From the NCBI GenBank assembly GCA_964552235.1, contig CAZKGO010000026.1, positions 1-51,578 on the forward strand: DNA of 51,578 nucleotides, in the 5' to 3' direction. The position numbers and the translations under genes were made by a program. Source of the stretch: CAVTHK01 sp964552235 (GTDB taxonomy: Bacteria > Spirochaetota > Spirochaetia > SZUA-6 > CAVTHK01). Under the pieces are notes generated by a model. The model was not told the DNA's origin. It ran no database searches and saw only the letters and a list, made by a program, of their open reading frames with translations. Below, one piece after another: positions 25,019 to 33,835 of this stretch (positions are counted from its first letter, which is position 1; each line of letters opens with the position of its first letter).

Positions 25019-26212
25019 CTATACCATGGGGCCGCGCGGACGGGCCCGCGCCGAGCCGCGGCGGCTCGCGTCGACGACCAGGATCGCCAGCAGGATCGCG
25101 AAGAAGAAGGGAATCACCGCGAAGCCCGCCCGGATCCCCGCGGCGTCGCCGATGAGGCCCATCAGCCAGGAGGCGAAGCCGAACCCGGGGATGCCGGCGC
25201 AGGAAAGGAGGATAAAGAGCATCGTCGAGTCGACGTCGATGCAGTCGGCGGCGTGGGCCTGGATGCTCGGCCAGAAGCAGGCCACCGAAAGGCCGGCTGC
25301 GAACAGCAGCAGGTAGAAGCCGCCGAGAGAGCCGACGGCGAACACGAGCAGGCTCACCGTGATCCCACAGGCCGCCGAGGCGGCGATGAGCAGCCGCAGC
25401 CCGCCCTGGTGCACGAAGCGGCCGCTGAGCATGCGGCCGGCGATCATGCCGGCGGCGAAGCAGGCCGTTGCGAACCCCGCCGCGCGCGGCAGGGCGCCGT
25501 AGTGCAGCTGCACGTAGCTCGCGCTCCAAAAGGTGAACGCCGCCTCGGCGCCGGCGGCAAAGAAGAGGGCCGCGGCGAAGACCCAGAAGCGGCGGCGCGC
25601 GAGCACCGCCTTGATGCGCGCCCACGCCTCGGCCGGCGCCACCGGCCGCGCCGCAGCCGCGCCTGCACGGCGGCCGACCGCCAGGAACAGCGCTGCCGCG
25701 GCAAGCGCGATCCCGCCCGAAACGGCCACCAGCACCCGCCACGAGACGCCCCGCGTCAGCAGCTCGCCTGAGACGAGCACGCTGCCCATGACGCCGATCG
25801 ACCAGAAGGCGTTCACTATGTTCAGGTACCTGCCCGAGTCTCCGGGATGCTCCTGCTGCACCAGCGGGTTCACGAGCCCCTCGATGACGCCGCTGCCGAG
25901 GCCCACGGCGGCCATCGCAGCCAGCACGACCGCGTAGGCGGGAGCGGCGGCATAGGCGAACATCCCGAGGGCGAGCACGATCGAGCCCGCAGCCAGCACC
26001 GCAGCCATGCCCCAGCGCGCCGCGGCAAAGCCGCTCGCCACCAGGACGACGAGGATCATGAGGGTCCGCATCGCCTCGATGCCGCCGCCGCCCGCCAGCG
26101 TAAAGTCGAGTTCCTGCATCAGGGCCAGCAGGCAGATCGGCGTCATGATCGCACTCGAGGAGTAGGCGAGGAACCCGACGGCTCCGGCCCGGTCGGTCCT
26201 GTGCAGCCGCAT
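25019..26212 (-). CDS. MFS transporter
   Basis: 397 residues with twelve hydrophobic segments in two halves. GLGSGVIEGLVNPLVQQEHP near the middle of the first half is typical of the FucP/YfkF-like sugar branch of MFS; the second half begins after a cytoplasmic loop ARPVAPAEAWARIKAVLARR. ATG 26212 is 8 nt after the dhaL stop with a weak ribosome site. As part of the ketose operon it may import the kinase substrate or export a product. Confidence 0.87.
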   Translation of the reverse strand: MRLHRTDRAGAVGFLAYSSSAIMTPICLLALMQELDFTLAGGGGIEAMRTLMILVVLVASGFAAARWGMAAVLAAGSIVLALGMFAYAAAPAYAVVLAAMAAVGLGSGVIEGLVNPLVQQEHPGDSGRYLNIVNAFWSIGVMGSVLVSGELLTRGVSWRVLVAVSGGIALAAAALFLAVGRRAGAAAARPVAPAEAWARIKAVLARRRFWVFAAALFFAAGAEAAFTFWSASYVQLHYGALPRAAGFATACFAAGMIAGRMLSGRFVHQGGLRLLIAASAACGITVSLLVFAVGSLGGFYLLLFAAGLSVACFWPSIQAHAADCIDVDSTMLFILLSCAGIPGFGFASWLMGLIGDAAGIRAGFAVIPFFFAILLAILVVDASRRGSARARPRGPMV

Positions 26213-26220
26213 CCTGGTGC

Positions 26221-26850
26221 TCAAGCGCCGGCCGCCGCCTCGCGCATCGCGTCGAGGATCAGGTGCATCGAGACGGCGCCGGGGTCGGGGTGGCCGAGGG
26301 TGCGCGCGCCGAGGCTGCGCATCTTGCCCGCGCGCGCCACCATCTCGCGGGTGCGCTCCATTCCCCCGCGCGCGCCCTCGGCGGCAGCGGCGAGCGCGGC
26401 GCCGAGCGACCCGCCGCCGGCGTCTGCCGCCGCGACCGCCGCGGGCTCGAGGGCGTCGAGCATCGTCTTGTCGCCGGGCGAAGCCCCGCCGCGCTTTTCG
26501 ACGGCCGCCAGGCCGGCCCGCAGCCACGCGGCGAGGGCCTCGGCATCGAAGCGCTGCCGGCCCTCGAGCGCCGTCGCCCCGGCGCGGAAGAGCGTGCCGA
26601 ACACCATGCCGGCGGCGCCGCCGACCGCGGCCATCAGCGCCGTGCCTGTGAGCTTGAACGCGTCGGCGATCGAGGCAGGCAGCGCCTCGCCGAGCTTGCG
26701 CGCCGCAGCCTCGAAGCCGCGCGCCATGCCCACCCCGTGGTCGCCGTCGCCCATGCGGTCGGCCTCGGTGAGCAGATCGCGGCCCGCGATCACGCGGTCG
26801 GCCACGTGGAGCAGCAGCTCGACGGTCTCGGGAAGGCTCAGGCCCGGCAT
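26221..26850 (-). CDS. dhaL: Dihydroxyacetone kinase, ADP-binding subunit
   Basis: 209 residues, an all-helical nucleotide-binding subunit. The metal-binding aspartates are in EADRMGDGDHGVG (Asp31, Asp35, Asp37), and GGAAGMVFGTLF, SPGDKTMLDAL and LGARTLGHPDPGA are family motifs. The ATG overlaps the dhaK stop (ATGA) with AGGAGG upstream. It passes phosphate to the keto-sugar held by DhaK. No PTS-type DhaM gene is in the window, so the phosphate donor (PEP via distant DhaM, or ATP directly) is unresolved. Confidence 0.93.
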   Translation of the reverse strand: MPGLSLPETVELLLHVADRVIAGRDLLTEADRMGDGDHGVGMARGFEAAARKLGEALPASIADAFKLTGTALMAAVGGAAGMVFGTLFRAGATALEGRQRFDAEALAAWLRAGLAAVEKRGGASPGDKTMLDALEPAAVAAADAGGGSLGAALAAAAEGARGGMERTREMVARAGKMRSLGARTLGHPDPGAVSMHLILDAMREAAAGA

Positions 26851-27836
26851 CACGGCCTCCTGTAGGCGAGGGAGTCGGCGCTCATGCCGTAGAAGCGCTC
26901 GAGCTCCTCGTCGAGCCGCAGCAGCGTGATCGAGGCGCCCGCCATCTCCTGGCAGGTGCACAGCTTGCCGAGCACCGTGTCGGCCACGGCGATGCCCTCC
27001 CTGTCGAGGATCTGCCGCACGCGGCGATTCATGATCAGCAGCTCCATCGAGGTCGTGGCGCCGAGGTCGTTGAGGAGCAGAGCCACCCGGTCGCCCCTGC
27101 GGAACGGCAGGTCCGCGAGGATGCGGGCCATCATGTCGTCGACCACCTCGTCGGCGGGCTTGAGCGGGCCGCGGGCCACTCCGGGCTCGCCGTGCAGGCC
27201 CATGCCGATCTCCATCTCGTCGTCGCCGAGGACAAAGGTCGGCTCGCCGGTCTCCGGGATCGAGCCTGCAGCCAGGGCCACCCCCATGGTGCGGACCGCG
27301 GCCTCTGCCTTGCGCGCGACCCGCTCGACCTCCACTAGGCTCGGCAGCGTCGCGGCTGCGGCGCCTGCGATCTTGACCACGAACAGCAGCCCGGCGATCC
27401 CACGCCTGTGCTCGCGCTCGCTGGTGGCCACGTCGTCGGCGATGCGCACGGTGGCCGTTTCGATGCCCTCCTCGGCCGCCATCTCGGCGCCCATGTCGAA
27501 GCTCATCACGTCGCCGGCGTAGTTGCCGTAGACGTACAGCACCCCTTTGCCGCGGTGCACCGCCCGCGTGGCCTCCAGCACGATCTCGGGCGACGGAGCG
27601 GCGAACACGTTGCCGATGGCCGCGCCGTCGGCCATGTTGGCCCCCACCAGGCCGTGGTAGATCGGCTCGTGGCCGCTGCCTCCGCCGACCAGCAGCGCCA
27701 CCTTGCCGGCCGGGATCTCGGTCTTGACGATCGCGTTTACGCCGTCCAGTCGGCGCACGCGCCCGCCATAGGCGGCGACTAAGCCGTCTATCATCTCGCC
27801 TACGACGTCGCGCGGGTCGTTGATCAGCTTCTTCAT
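26850..27836 (-). CDS. dhaK: Dihydroxyacetone kinase, substrate-binding subunit
   Basis: 328 residues. His56 in GGGSGHEP, Asp109 in NYAGDVMSFDMG and the covalent substrate-binding His215 in GMGLHGEPG are all present. The family phosphorylates dihydroxyacetone and, in sugar operons, also erythrulose-type ketoses. The gene lies 9 nt after the upstream binding-protein gene. The combination with two oligosaccharide-type binding proteins is not the usual glycerol-linked setting, so a different short ketose is possible. Confidence 0.93.
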   Translation of the reverse strand: MKKLINDPRDVVGEMIDGLVAAYGGRVRRLDGVNAIVKTEIPAGKVALLVGGGSGHEPIYHGLVGANMADGAAIGNVFAAPSPEIVLEATRAVHRGKGVLYVYGNYAGDVMSFDMGAEMAAEEGIETATVRIADDVATSEREHRRGIAGLLFVVKIAGAAAATLPSLVEVERVARKAEAAVRTMGVALAAGSIPETGEPTFVLGDDEMEIGMGLHGEPGVARGPLKPADEVVDDMMARILADLPFRRGDRVALLLNDLGATTSMELLIMNRRVRQILDREGIAVADTVLGKLCTCQEMAGASITLLRLDEELERFYGMSADSLAYRRP

Positions 27837-27845
27837 ATCGGCCGC

Positions 27846-29414
27846 CTATCGCCTCTCATAGCGGTCGAGCTGGGCCTGCTTGGCAGCGATGAGCTCGCGG
27901 ATGCCCAGCTCCTCGAGGCGCCTCGCGTAGCCCTCGTAGCGCTCCAGCGGCTCGGCGCCGCTTCCGATCCTCTCCGTCATCTCGGCCACGAGCGCAGCCG
28001 CCCGCGGCAGGACCTCGGTCTCGAGGGCGGCTTCGCGCTCCGCGGCGGACAGCGGCGGCAGCCCGTGCTCCAGCGTCGCGGCCCGCGACCACGCCCGCGC
28101 CGCATCGGCTGCGGCAGGCGAGCGGCTGCGCCAGGCCTCGGCGTCGAAGTGGCCGACCAGCGGCGGCAGCGGGTTGAAGCGCCGTGTCCGGCCCGCCGGC
28201 GTCAGCTCCGGCCGGCCGTCGGGCAGCAGCCTGTAGGTCTCGCCGGGGATGCCGTAGTGCTGGAGCAGCCTTCCTTCTTCACTGTACCAGGTGTCGACCC
28301 ACAGGGCCGAGACCTTCAGCTTTGCGTTCCTCGAGGAGAAGGCCAGGGGGCGCTCGCCCACGATTCCGTCGCCCCTGCCGCCCGGCGCCAGCAGCGCCTC
28401 CGGCGGCGGAAGCGCCACCACCGCGGCCGCAGGCTCCTTGGCCCGCAGGGCCGCGGCCAGGCGCAGCATCGCCTCGGCGTCGCCGATCCAGACCGCGGCC
28501 CTGGAGTCGACGATGCGGCTGTCGTGGTCTGCGGGATCGACGGTGCCGAAGTCGGCGTTGACGAGCCCCTCCCTGACCCAGGAGGCGAGCAGCGCAAGAA
28601 AATCGCGGAAGCCGGGCTCGAGGGGACCGTAGCTCACGCGGCCGCCGGTGCGGAAAAAGCCGAACGAGGCGCCGCGGGCGCTGGCGAACAGGTGGGTAAG
28701 CGCGAGGCCGGGCATGGTGAGGAGCAGGGGCGTCTCGATGGCGCCTTCGTTCTTGAGCAGGCGCAGGGCCGCGTCCCAATCCGCCAGCGTCCGCGGGGCG
28801 GCCAGCCCGAGCTTCTCGAGCAGGTCGCCTCTGGCCTGCAGGCCCGCGGTCGCCTCTGCGGCGAGGGCCAAGCCCGGGTCCTCGGCGCTCCAGGCGAGGA
28901 CGGGAAAGGAGTGGTAGTGGCCTTCGTCGGTGCGCAGCGAGCGGGCCTGCTCAGGCCAGCGCGCCAGGAGGTTGCGGTAGGTCGGCATCCACGCCTGGAT
29001 CACTTCGTTGAGCGGCACGATGAGCTCGCGGGCGATGGCCGCCGAAGGTCCACCCGGCACCAGCCGCCAGTCGACTGCCACGATGTCCGGCGCGGCAGCG
29101 GCAGCCACGAGGGAGGCGAGCGCGGCAGACTCGCCGCCGGGCTTGGGGTGGACAAAGGCTACGGTCACGCCCGTGCGGCGCTGCGCTTCGCGGTAGATCG
29201 GCAGCTCGGCGAGGTTGGCGACACCGGCCTCCGCCGCCAGCGGAGTCCACAGCGAGATGGTCACGGGCCGGCTCGAAATCGGGAGGCGAAGCTCCTCGAC
29301 GCGGTCGGTCACCTCGAAGCGGACGTCGCCGGGCCGCTCGCGCACCCCCGCGGCCTCGAGGACCGCGAGGACGACGAGGGCGAGAGAGATCGCAGCGGCC
29401 GCACACCTGCTCAT
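27846..29414 (-). CDS. Divergent extracellular sugar-binding protein, operon head
   Basis: 522 residues, a paralog of the protein at 20931-22511: same length, and matching C-terminal pattern (EELGIRELIAAKQAQLDRY against NKLGLDKTLAIWQAALERY). A signal peptide covers MSRCAAAAISLALVVLAVLEA. The conserved parts include ITISLWTPL-like VTISLWTPLAAEAG, PDIVAVDWRLVPGG and DHDSRIVDSRAAVWIGDAEA. It is much richer in alanine and leucine. ATG 29414 lacks a ribosome site but has a promoter whose -10 ends 7 nt upstream. It may be the receptor for the membrane AraC regulator. Confidence 0.85.
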   Translation of the reverse strand: MSRCAAAAISLALVVLAVLEAAGVRERPGDVRFEVTDRVEELRLPISSRPVTISLWTPLAAEAGVANLAELPIYREAQRRTGVTVAFVHPKPGGESAALASLVAAAAAPDIVAVDWRLVPGGPSAAIARELIVPLNEVIQAWMPTYRNLLARWPEQARSLRTDEGHYHSFPVLAWSAEDPGLALAAEATAGLQARGDLLEKLGLAAPRTLADWDAALRLLKNEGAIETPLLLTMPGLALTHLFASARGASFGFFRTGGRVSYGPLEPGFRDFLALLASWVREGLVNADFGTVDPADHDSRIVDSRAAVWIGDAEAMLRLAAALRAKEPAAAVVALPPPEALLAPGGRGDGIVGERPLAFSSRNAKLKVSALWVDTWYSEEGRLLQHYGIPGETYRLLPDGRPELTPAGRTRRFNPLPPLVGHFDAEAWRSRSPAAADAARAWSRAATLEHGLPPLSAAEREAALETEVLPRAAALVAEMTERIGSGAEPLERYEGYARRLEELGIRELIAAKQAQLDRYERR

Positions 29415-29421
29415 AGGCAAA

Positions 29422-29451
29422 GCTATCGCGCGTAGGCCCCTGCCGCGTCAA
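29422..29451 (-). promoter_or_regulatory. Promoter of the ketose operon, leaderless
   Basis: Leftward -35 TTGACG (29451-29446) and -10 GATAGC (29427-29422), spacer 18 bp. Only 7 nt separate the -10 from ATG 29414 and no Shine-Dalgarno is present, so the first gene should be translated from a leaderless message. Confidence 0.55.
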
Positions 29452-29553
29452 GCGCCGCTGCCTTGCCGCGCTTGCGTTGATCGCCGATATGTATCAGTAT
29501 TTTGATCGGGATACGAGACAAGAAGACCGCACGCGCCGGCGCGGCGCGGCGAC

Positions 29554-29656
29554 CACGTCGCTGCAGGGCAGCGCTCCGGGCAGCGGGGTCTACCGCGCGC
29601 TCGGCTACCGGGACCTCGGCGCGATGGGCATGTGGGAGCGGCGAAAGCCGACCTGA
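29554..29656 (+). pseudogene. C-terminal remnant of a GNAT acetyltransferase
   Basis: The end reads GVYRALGYRDLGAMGMWER then RKPT and a stop at 29654-29656, the classic last strand of GNAT N-acetyltransferases. A TSLQGSAP piece just before it, in another frame, fits the preceding conserved helix, so a frameshift lies near 29578. The rest of the gene is absent. The remaining bases of 29415-29672 contain only the operon promoter on the minus strand. Confidence 0.5.
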
Positions 29657-29672
29657 GACCGTTTGCCCGCCC

Positions 29673-30158
29673 TCACGGCCCGATGAGCGCGAGCCCCCGC
29701 GACCGCAGCGTGCGCAGGCGCTTGCGCACACCCGACACCGACAGCCCCGAGCGCCGCGCCGTCTCCTCCAGCGGCGCCTTCTCGACCCATCGCGCCTCGG
29801 CGATCGCCCGCGTCCCCTGCTTCTGGCCGCGGAACACCTGGTCGAGCAGCGTCCTCGCCACAGCCCGCTCCGCCGGGTCGTCGGGGCCGGCGATCTCCGA
29901 GATCGCGTCGCCGGAGGCGACGCTGCGGCAGCGCCTGCGCGACCGCAGGCGGTTCAGGCTGGTGTTGGTCGCGATGCGGTACAGGAGGCTCGCGGGCGCA
30001 TCGTTGCGCAGCGTCTGCCCGCGGCGCAGGACCGCAACGAACACGTCCTGCATCGCGTCCAGGGCGTCGGCCTCGTCACCGAGGATCGCGCGGCACCTTC
30101 GCAGCACCATCGGACCGTAGCGGCGGTAGAGCCCTTCGACGTCGAGCGGCGTGTCCAT
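29673..30158 (-). CDS. ECF-type RNA polymerase sigma factor
   Basis: 161 residues. Region 2 is LYRRYGPMVLRRCRAILGDE then ADALDAMQDVFVAVL; region 4 is PLEETARRSGLSVSGVRKRL followed by RTLRSRGLALIG. No anti-sigma gene is attached downstream. It lies 90 bp after the histidine kinase in the same direction, so it could be the last gene of a response regulator-kinase-sigma unit. The ATG has no ribosome site; a TACTCT box ends 7 nt before it, possibly a leaderless start, but the -35 is poor. Confidence 0.87.
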   Translation of the reverse strand: MDTPLDVEGLYRRYGPMVLRRCRAILGDEADALDAMQDVFVAVLRRGQTLRNDAPASLLYRIATNTSLNRLRSRRRCRSVASGDAISEIAGPDDPAERAVARTLLDQVFRGQKQGTRAIAEARWVEKAPLEETARRSGLSVSGVRKRLRTLRSRGLALIGP

Positions 30159-30248
30159 GGGCCGGAGAGTACCGCTGCTCGACGGCAGCCGACATCACAC
30201 AAATGAGGGATTTTGCGCCGGTGGGGCGCAGCCCGCCGCCGCCGGCCG

Positions 30249-32978
30249 TCAGCCTGCTCCGACCTCGATCGCCACCCGCGTGCCCGCGCCCGCAGCGCTG
30301 GAGAGCTCGAGCGTGCCGCCAGCGCGCCGTGCCCGCTCCTGGAGCCCCCGCAGCCCGAGCCCGCCTCCCCGGCGGGCCTTCGCGACGTCGAAACCGACGC
30401 CGTCGTCGGCGATCTCGAGGCGGACCGCCCTCTCGGCAAAGCGCAGGCGCACGGTGACCCGCCGCGCTCGGGCGTGCTTGACCACGTTGTTGAGCGCCTC
30501 CAGCGCGGCCAGGTACAGCTCCCTGGCCAGCTCGGGCTCGAGGCGCTCCTCTCCTTCGACCTCGAGCGTCCCGTCGAGGCCGCCCCGCCTCTCCACTGAG
30601 TCCAGGCGCTTCTGCAGCGCGGCCGCCAGGCCGCTTTCCTCCAGCTTGGGCGGGTTCAGCTGGAAGATCAGAAGCCGCATCTCGCGCAGGGCTTCCTGCG
30701 CCGTCGCGCGCAGCTCCTGCAGGTGGGTGAGCGCGCTCCTGCTGTCGCCTGCGGTCAGAAGGCGCGAGACAGCCTCGGCGTACAGCGTCACGCTGTACAG
30801 CGACTGGGTCACCGAGTCGTGCAGCTCGCCCGCGAGCCTGCTGCGCTCGGCATAGGCCGCGGCCTCCTCGGCCCGGGTGCGCAGCCGGGCGTTCTCAATG
30901 GCGAGCGCGGCCTGATCGGCGATGCCCATGGCCAGCTCGATCTCCTCCTTGGAGATCGCCCGCGCCCTGCGCCAGTAAAGGGTGATGCCGCCGTAGTCTT
31001 CGTCCTTGATCACCAGCGGCACGGACAGCAGCGCGGCGAATCCGCGGGAGAGCATGAGCTCAATGCCGGCCTTTTCCTCGTCGTAGAGCGGGTCGGGCTC
31101 GCGCTCGAGGGCGGCGACGAACGCGGCCGCGTCCGGCAGCACCAGCGGCTGCCGCTGGGCGAGGGCGCGGCCGGCGCCGCCGCGGCCCGGCGAAAAGCGG
31201 ATGGCGGCCACGTAGTCCGCATCGAGGCCGCAGGCCGACTGGATGCGCATCGATCCCTCGGCGGGATCGATGCGCAGCAGCGACGCGGCGTCGCTGCCCA
31301 TCAGGCGGCAGGCCTGCGACACGATAAAGCTCAGGGTCTGCTCGAGGGTGTGCTGCGAGTTCAGCACGGCCAGAGTCTCGCGCATCCCCTCGGCCACGGC
31401 GCGGCCGCGCTCGGCCTCCTGGTGGCGGGCGCGCTCGAGGTCGAAGAGCCGGGCATTCTCCACGGCGACTCCGACCTGCCTGCCGATGGCCATCAGCAGC
31501 GAGGATTCCTCGTCGCTGAGCGGACGCTCTGTACGGGTTCCGACAACAAAGCCGCCGAGCAGCCGGTTCTTCGAGATCACGGGCGCGCCGATCATCAGGC
31601 GCAGCCCTTCGCGGCGGACGAGCACCCCCAGCTCGCTCTGTTCGTCGCCCTCGAGGTTCCAGCGGATCGGCCGCTCGGTCGCCGCCTCCGCGCCGGCCAG
31701 CGCCTCAGCCAGGCTCACGCGCGAGAGGTAGGAGACAAAGGCGTCCGAGAGCCCGCGGTGCGCCATCATCACGAGCGTTTCCTGCCCCTCCTCCCCCTCC
31801 AGGCGGTAGGCGGCGCCCGCCTCCATGCCGACAGCTTCCGTGATCTTCTCCAGAGAAGCGCTCATGATCTCGCTGAGGTCGAGGGAGCGGCTCACCACCT
31901 CGGCCACCGAGTTGAGCACCGCCAGCTCCCTCGTGCGCTCGCTCACGCGCTGCTCAAGCGTCGCGTAGGCGGCGGCCAGCTCGGCCTGGGTGCGCCTGCG
32001 CTCGCTCACGTCCGTGTGCGCCCCGACCATGCGCACGGCCCGGCCTGCGCCGTCGCGCAGCGCGATGCCCCGCGTCAGGATCCAGCGGTAGGAGCCGTCC
32101 CTGCAGCGCAGCCTGTGCTCGAGCTCGTAGACCGCCTTGTGGCCCTCCAGGTGCGCCCGCAGCTCCGACATCGCCTGCTCGACGTCGTCGGGATGCAGCA
32201 GGCCGCGCCAGGTGTCGAAGCTGTCGGGCAGCTCGTGCGCCTGGAAGCCGAGCATGCTCTTCCAGCGCGGCGAGAAGTAGACCTCGTCGGTGAGGAGGTT
32301 CCAGTCCCAGATCCCGTCGTTGGTGCCCCGCACCACCAGGTCCAGGCGCTCCTCCCTCTCTCGCAGGCGCCCGGCCAGCTCCTCGAGGTCCGCCGCGGCC
32401 TTGCGGCTGGCGGCCAGGGTCCTCGCATGGAGAGCGTGGAACCGCTCGACGAGAAGAACCAGGGTCAGGATGAAGGTCGCGAGCGCCACGCCCGTCTCGA
32501 TCCAGGAGGCGGCATCGAGCGGCTTGGCGGCCTCGGTGAGCCAGCGCGACAGGACGCCTGCGCCGGCCAGGCCGGCGAAGCAGCCGAACAGCACGGCGCT
32601 CGCGGCCGCCGCGGCATACCCGGCGCGCGGGCCGACGAGGATAGTGGCCATCGCCGGCAGGGCAAGCAGGTACAGGCGCCCGCTGCCCGCCAGGCCCAGG
32701 CGCGCCAGGCTCGCGGCCGCGTTCGCGTAGCCGGCGGCCAGGAACGCAGCCGCGCGCACGCGCGCGTTCAGGCCGGGGATCGCCACCAGCGCCACGAACG
32801 TCGCATAGGCGCCCGCGTAGACCCACAGCAGGGGCATGCTTCTCTGGCCGCGCAGCGCGTGCAGGAGCGGATAGGCGTACGCCGGCAGCCCCGCCACGGC
32901 AACGACGATCAGAACGAAGTGCGTCGCCCGCGCGCGCCAGCTCTCGAGGGCCGCATCGGGACCGGTTGGCCCGCCCAT
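30249..32978 (-). CDS. Hybrid-sensing histidine kinase (membrane, PAS-GAF-GAF, NarX type)
   Basis: 909 residues from ATG 32978, which lies 5 nt after the response regulator stop with TGAGGG upstream. Domains: six membrane spans (about 20-185), a coiled coil, PAS (about 213-330, LDLVVRGTNDGIWDWNLLTD), two GAF domains (about 365-510 and 530-680), a HisKA_3 dimerisation helix with the phospho-acceptor His near residue 718 (AGELHDSVTQSLYS), and an ATPase domain ending in GGGLGLRGLQERARRAGG. Partner of the NarL-type regulator. The ligand is unknown. Confidence 0.93.
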   Translation of the reverse strand: MGGPTGPDAALESWRARATHFVLIVVAVAGLPAYAYPLLHALRGQRSMPLLWVYAGAYATFVALVAIPGLNARVRAAAFLAAGYANAAASLARLGLAGSGRLYLLALPAMATILVGPRAGYAAAAASAVLFGCFAGLAGAGVLSRWLTEAAKPLDAASWIETGVALATFILTLVLLVERFHALHARTLAASRKAAADLEELAGRLREREERLDLVVRGTNDGIWDWNLLTDEVYFSPRWKSMLGFQAHELPDSFDTWRGLLHPDDVEQAMSELRAHLEGHKAVYELEHRLRCRDGSYRWILTRGIALRDGAGRAVRMVGAHTDVSERRRTQAELAAAYATLEQRVSERTRELAVLNSVAEVVSRSLDLSEIMSASLEKITEAVGMEAGAAYRLEGEEGQETLVMMAHRGLSDAFVSYLSRVSLAEALAGAEAATERPIRWNLEGDEQSELGVLVRREGLRLMIGAPVISKNRLLGGFVVGTRTERPLSDEESSLLMAIGRQVGVAVENARLFDLERARHQEAERGRAVAEGMRETLAVLNSQHTLEQTLSFIVSQACRLMGSDAASLLRIDPAEGSMRIQSACGLDADYVAAIRFSPGRGGAGRALAQRQPLVLPDAAAFVAALEREPDPLYDEEKAGIELMLSRGFAALLSVPLVIKDEDYGGITLYWRRARAISKEEIELAMGIADQAALAIENARLRTRAEEAAAYAERSRLAGELHDSVTQSLYSVTLYAEAVSRLLTAGDSRSALTHLQELRATAQEALREMRLLIFQLNPPKLEESGLAAALQKRLDSVERRGGLDGTLEVEGEERLEPELARELYLAALEALNNVVKHARARRVTVRLRFAERAVRLEIADDGVGFDVAKARRGGGLGLRGLQERARRAGGTLELSSAAGAGTRVAIEVGAG

Positions 32979-32983
32979 GGCCC

Positions 32984-33652
32984 TCACTCCGGCGGCGGCA
33001 CGTCGTCGAGCGACGCCAGCCCCGAGCGCAGCGCGTGCAGGGCCGCCTGGGTCCGGCTGGCCAGATGCAGCTTGCTCAGGATGTTGCTCACGTGGGTGCG
33101 CACCGTCCACTCGGCCACGAAGATCTTCGCGGCGATCTCCTTGTTGCTCAGCCCCTGCGCGATCAGGCGCAGCACGTCCAGCTCCCGGGGGGTGAGCGGG
33201 TCGGTCGTGGGCCTGGCCTCGGCGGGGTGCGAGAGCTCGTGCAGGACCTTGCGGGCGATCTCCGGCTGCAGCGACGGCTCGCCCCTGTGCACCTGGTGGA
33301 TGGCCTCCAGGAGCTCCTCGGGGCCGGTGTCCTTGAGCAGGTATCCCAGCGCCCCGGCCTTGACCGCCGGAAACACCTTGTCGTCGGCGGCAAAGCTCGT
33401 GAGCACCAGCACCCGCGTCCTGGGGCAGGCCTCGGTGATGCGGCGGGTGGCCTCGATGCCGTCGGTGCGCGGCATCACGAGGTCCATGAGCACGACGTCG
33501 GGCTCGAGCGCCGTCGCTCGCTCCACGGCCTCCTCGCCGTCGCGGGCCTCGCCCACGACCTTGATGTCCTTTTCCGTTGCCAGCAGCACGGACAAGCCCT
33601 TGCGCACGATCTCGTGGTCGTCGGCGATCAGGATGCGGATGGGGGTCTTCAT
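32984..33652 (-). CDS. NarL/FixJ-type response regulator
   Basis: 222 residues. Receiver domain with acidic pocket Asp11-Asp12, phospho-acceptor Asp57 in VVLMDLVMP and Lys near 107 (YLLKDTG). A LuxR-type HTH at about 148-205 reads LTPRELDVLRLIAQGLSNKE followed by WTVRTHVSNILSKL. The start is ATG 33652, only 8 nt downstream of a TATAGT box and without a ribosome site. It is phosphorylated by the adjacent kinase. Confidence 0.94.
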   Translation of the reverse strand: MKTPIRILIADDHEIVRKGLSVLLATEKDIKVVGEARDGEEAVERATALEPDVVLMDLVMPRTDGIEATRRITEACPRTRVLVLTSFAADDKVFPAVKAGALGYLLKDTGPEELLEAIHQVHRGEPSLQPEIARKVLHELSHPAEARPTTDPLTPRELDVLRLIAQGLSNKEIAAKIFVAEWTVRTHVSNILSKLHLASRTQAALHALRSGLASLDDVPPPE

Positions 33653-33660
33653 CAAGCTTC

Positions 33661-33688
33661 ACTATAGCCGCACGGCGGGCCTGTGCAA
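33661..33688 (-). promoter_or_regulatory. Promoter of the response regulator, leaderless
   Basis: Leftward -35 TTGCAC (33688-33683) and -10 TATAGT (33666-33661) with a 16-bp spacer. The -10 ends 8 nt before ATG 33652, so the transcript starts about at the start codon. Confidence 0.6.
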
Positions 33689-33835
33689 GCCGCCGCAGAC
33701 CCCGAGCCCCCGGAAGCTGCCGCGGGCGTGCCGGCGCCTCCCACAAAAGTGGCAGAGCCGCGCCGCGGAAAATCACTCGTCTTTCCGATGCGCGGCTGCC
33801 TGGCGCCGCGTACGCTGCGCGACGGAGGATCGCTC

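Noticed and set aside
22618..25155. 845-codon plus-strand frame opposite the AraC regulator
   Set aside because: Low-complexity Arg/Ala/Asp/Leu composition and no recognisable domain; the minus-strand frame has membrane spans and an AraC domain.
30249..33776. 1175-codon version of the histidine kinase
   Set aside because: The extra N-terminal part overlaps the response regulator in another frame and is arginine-rich noise.
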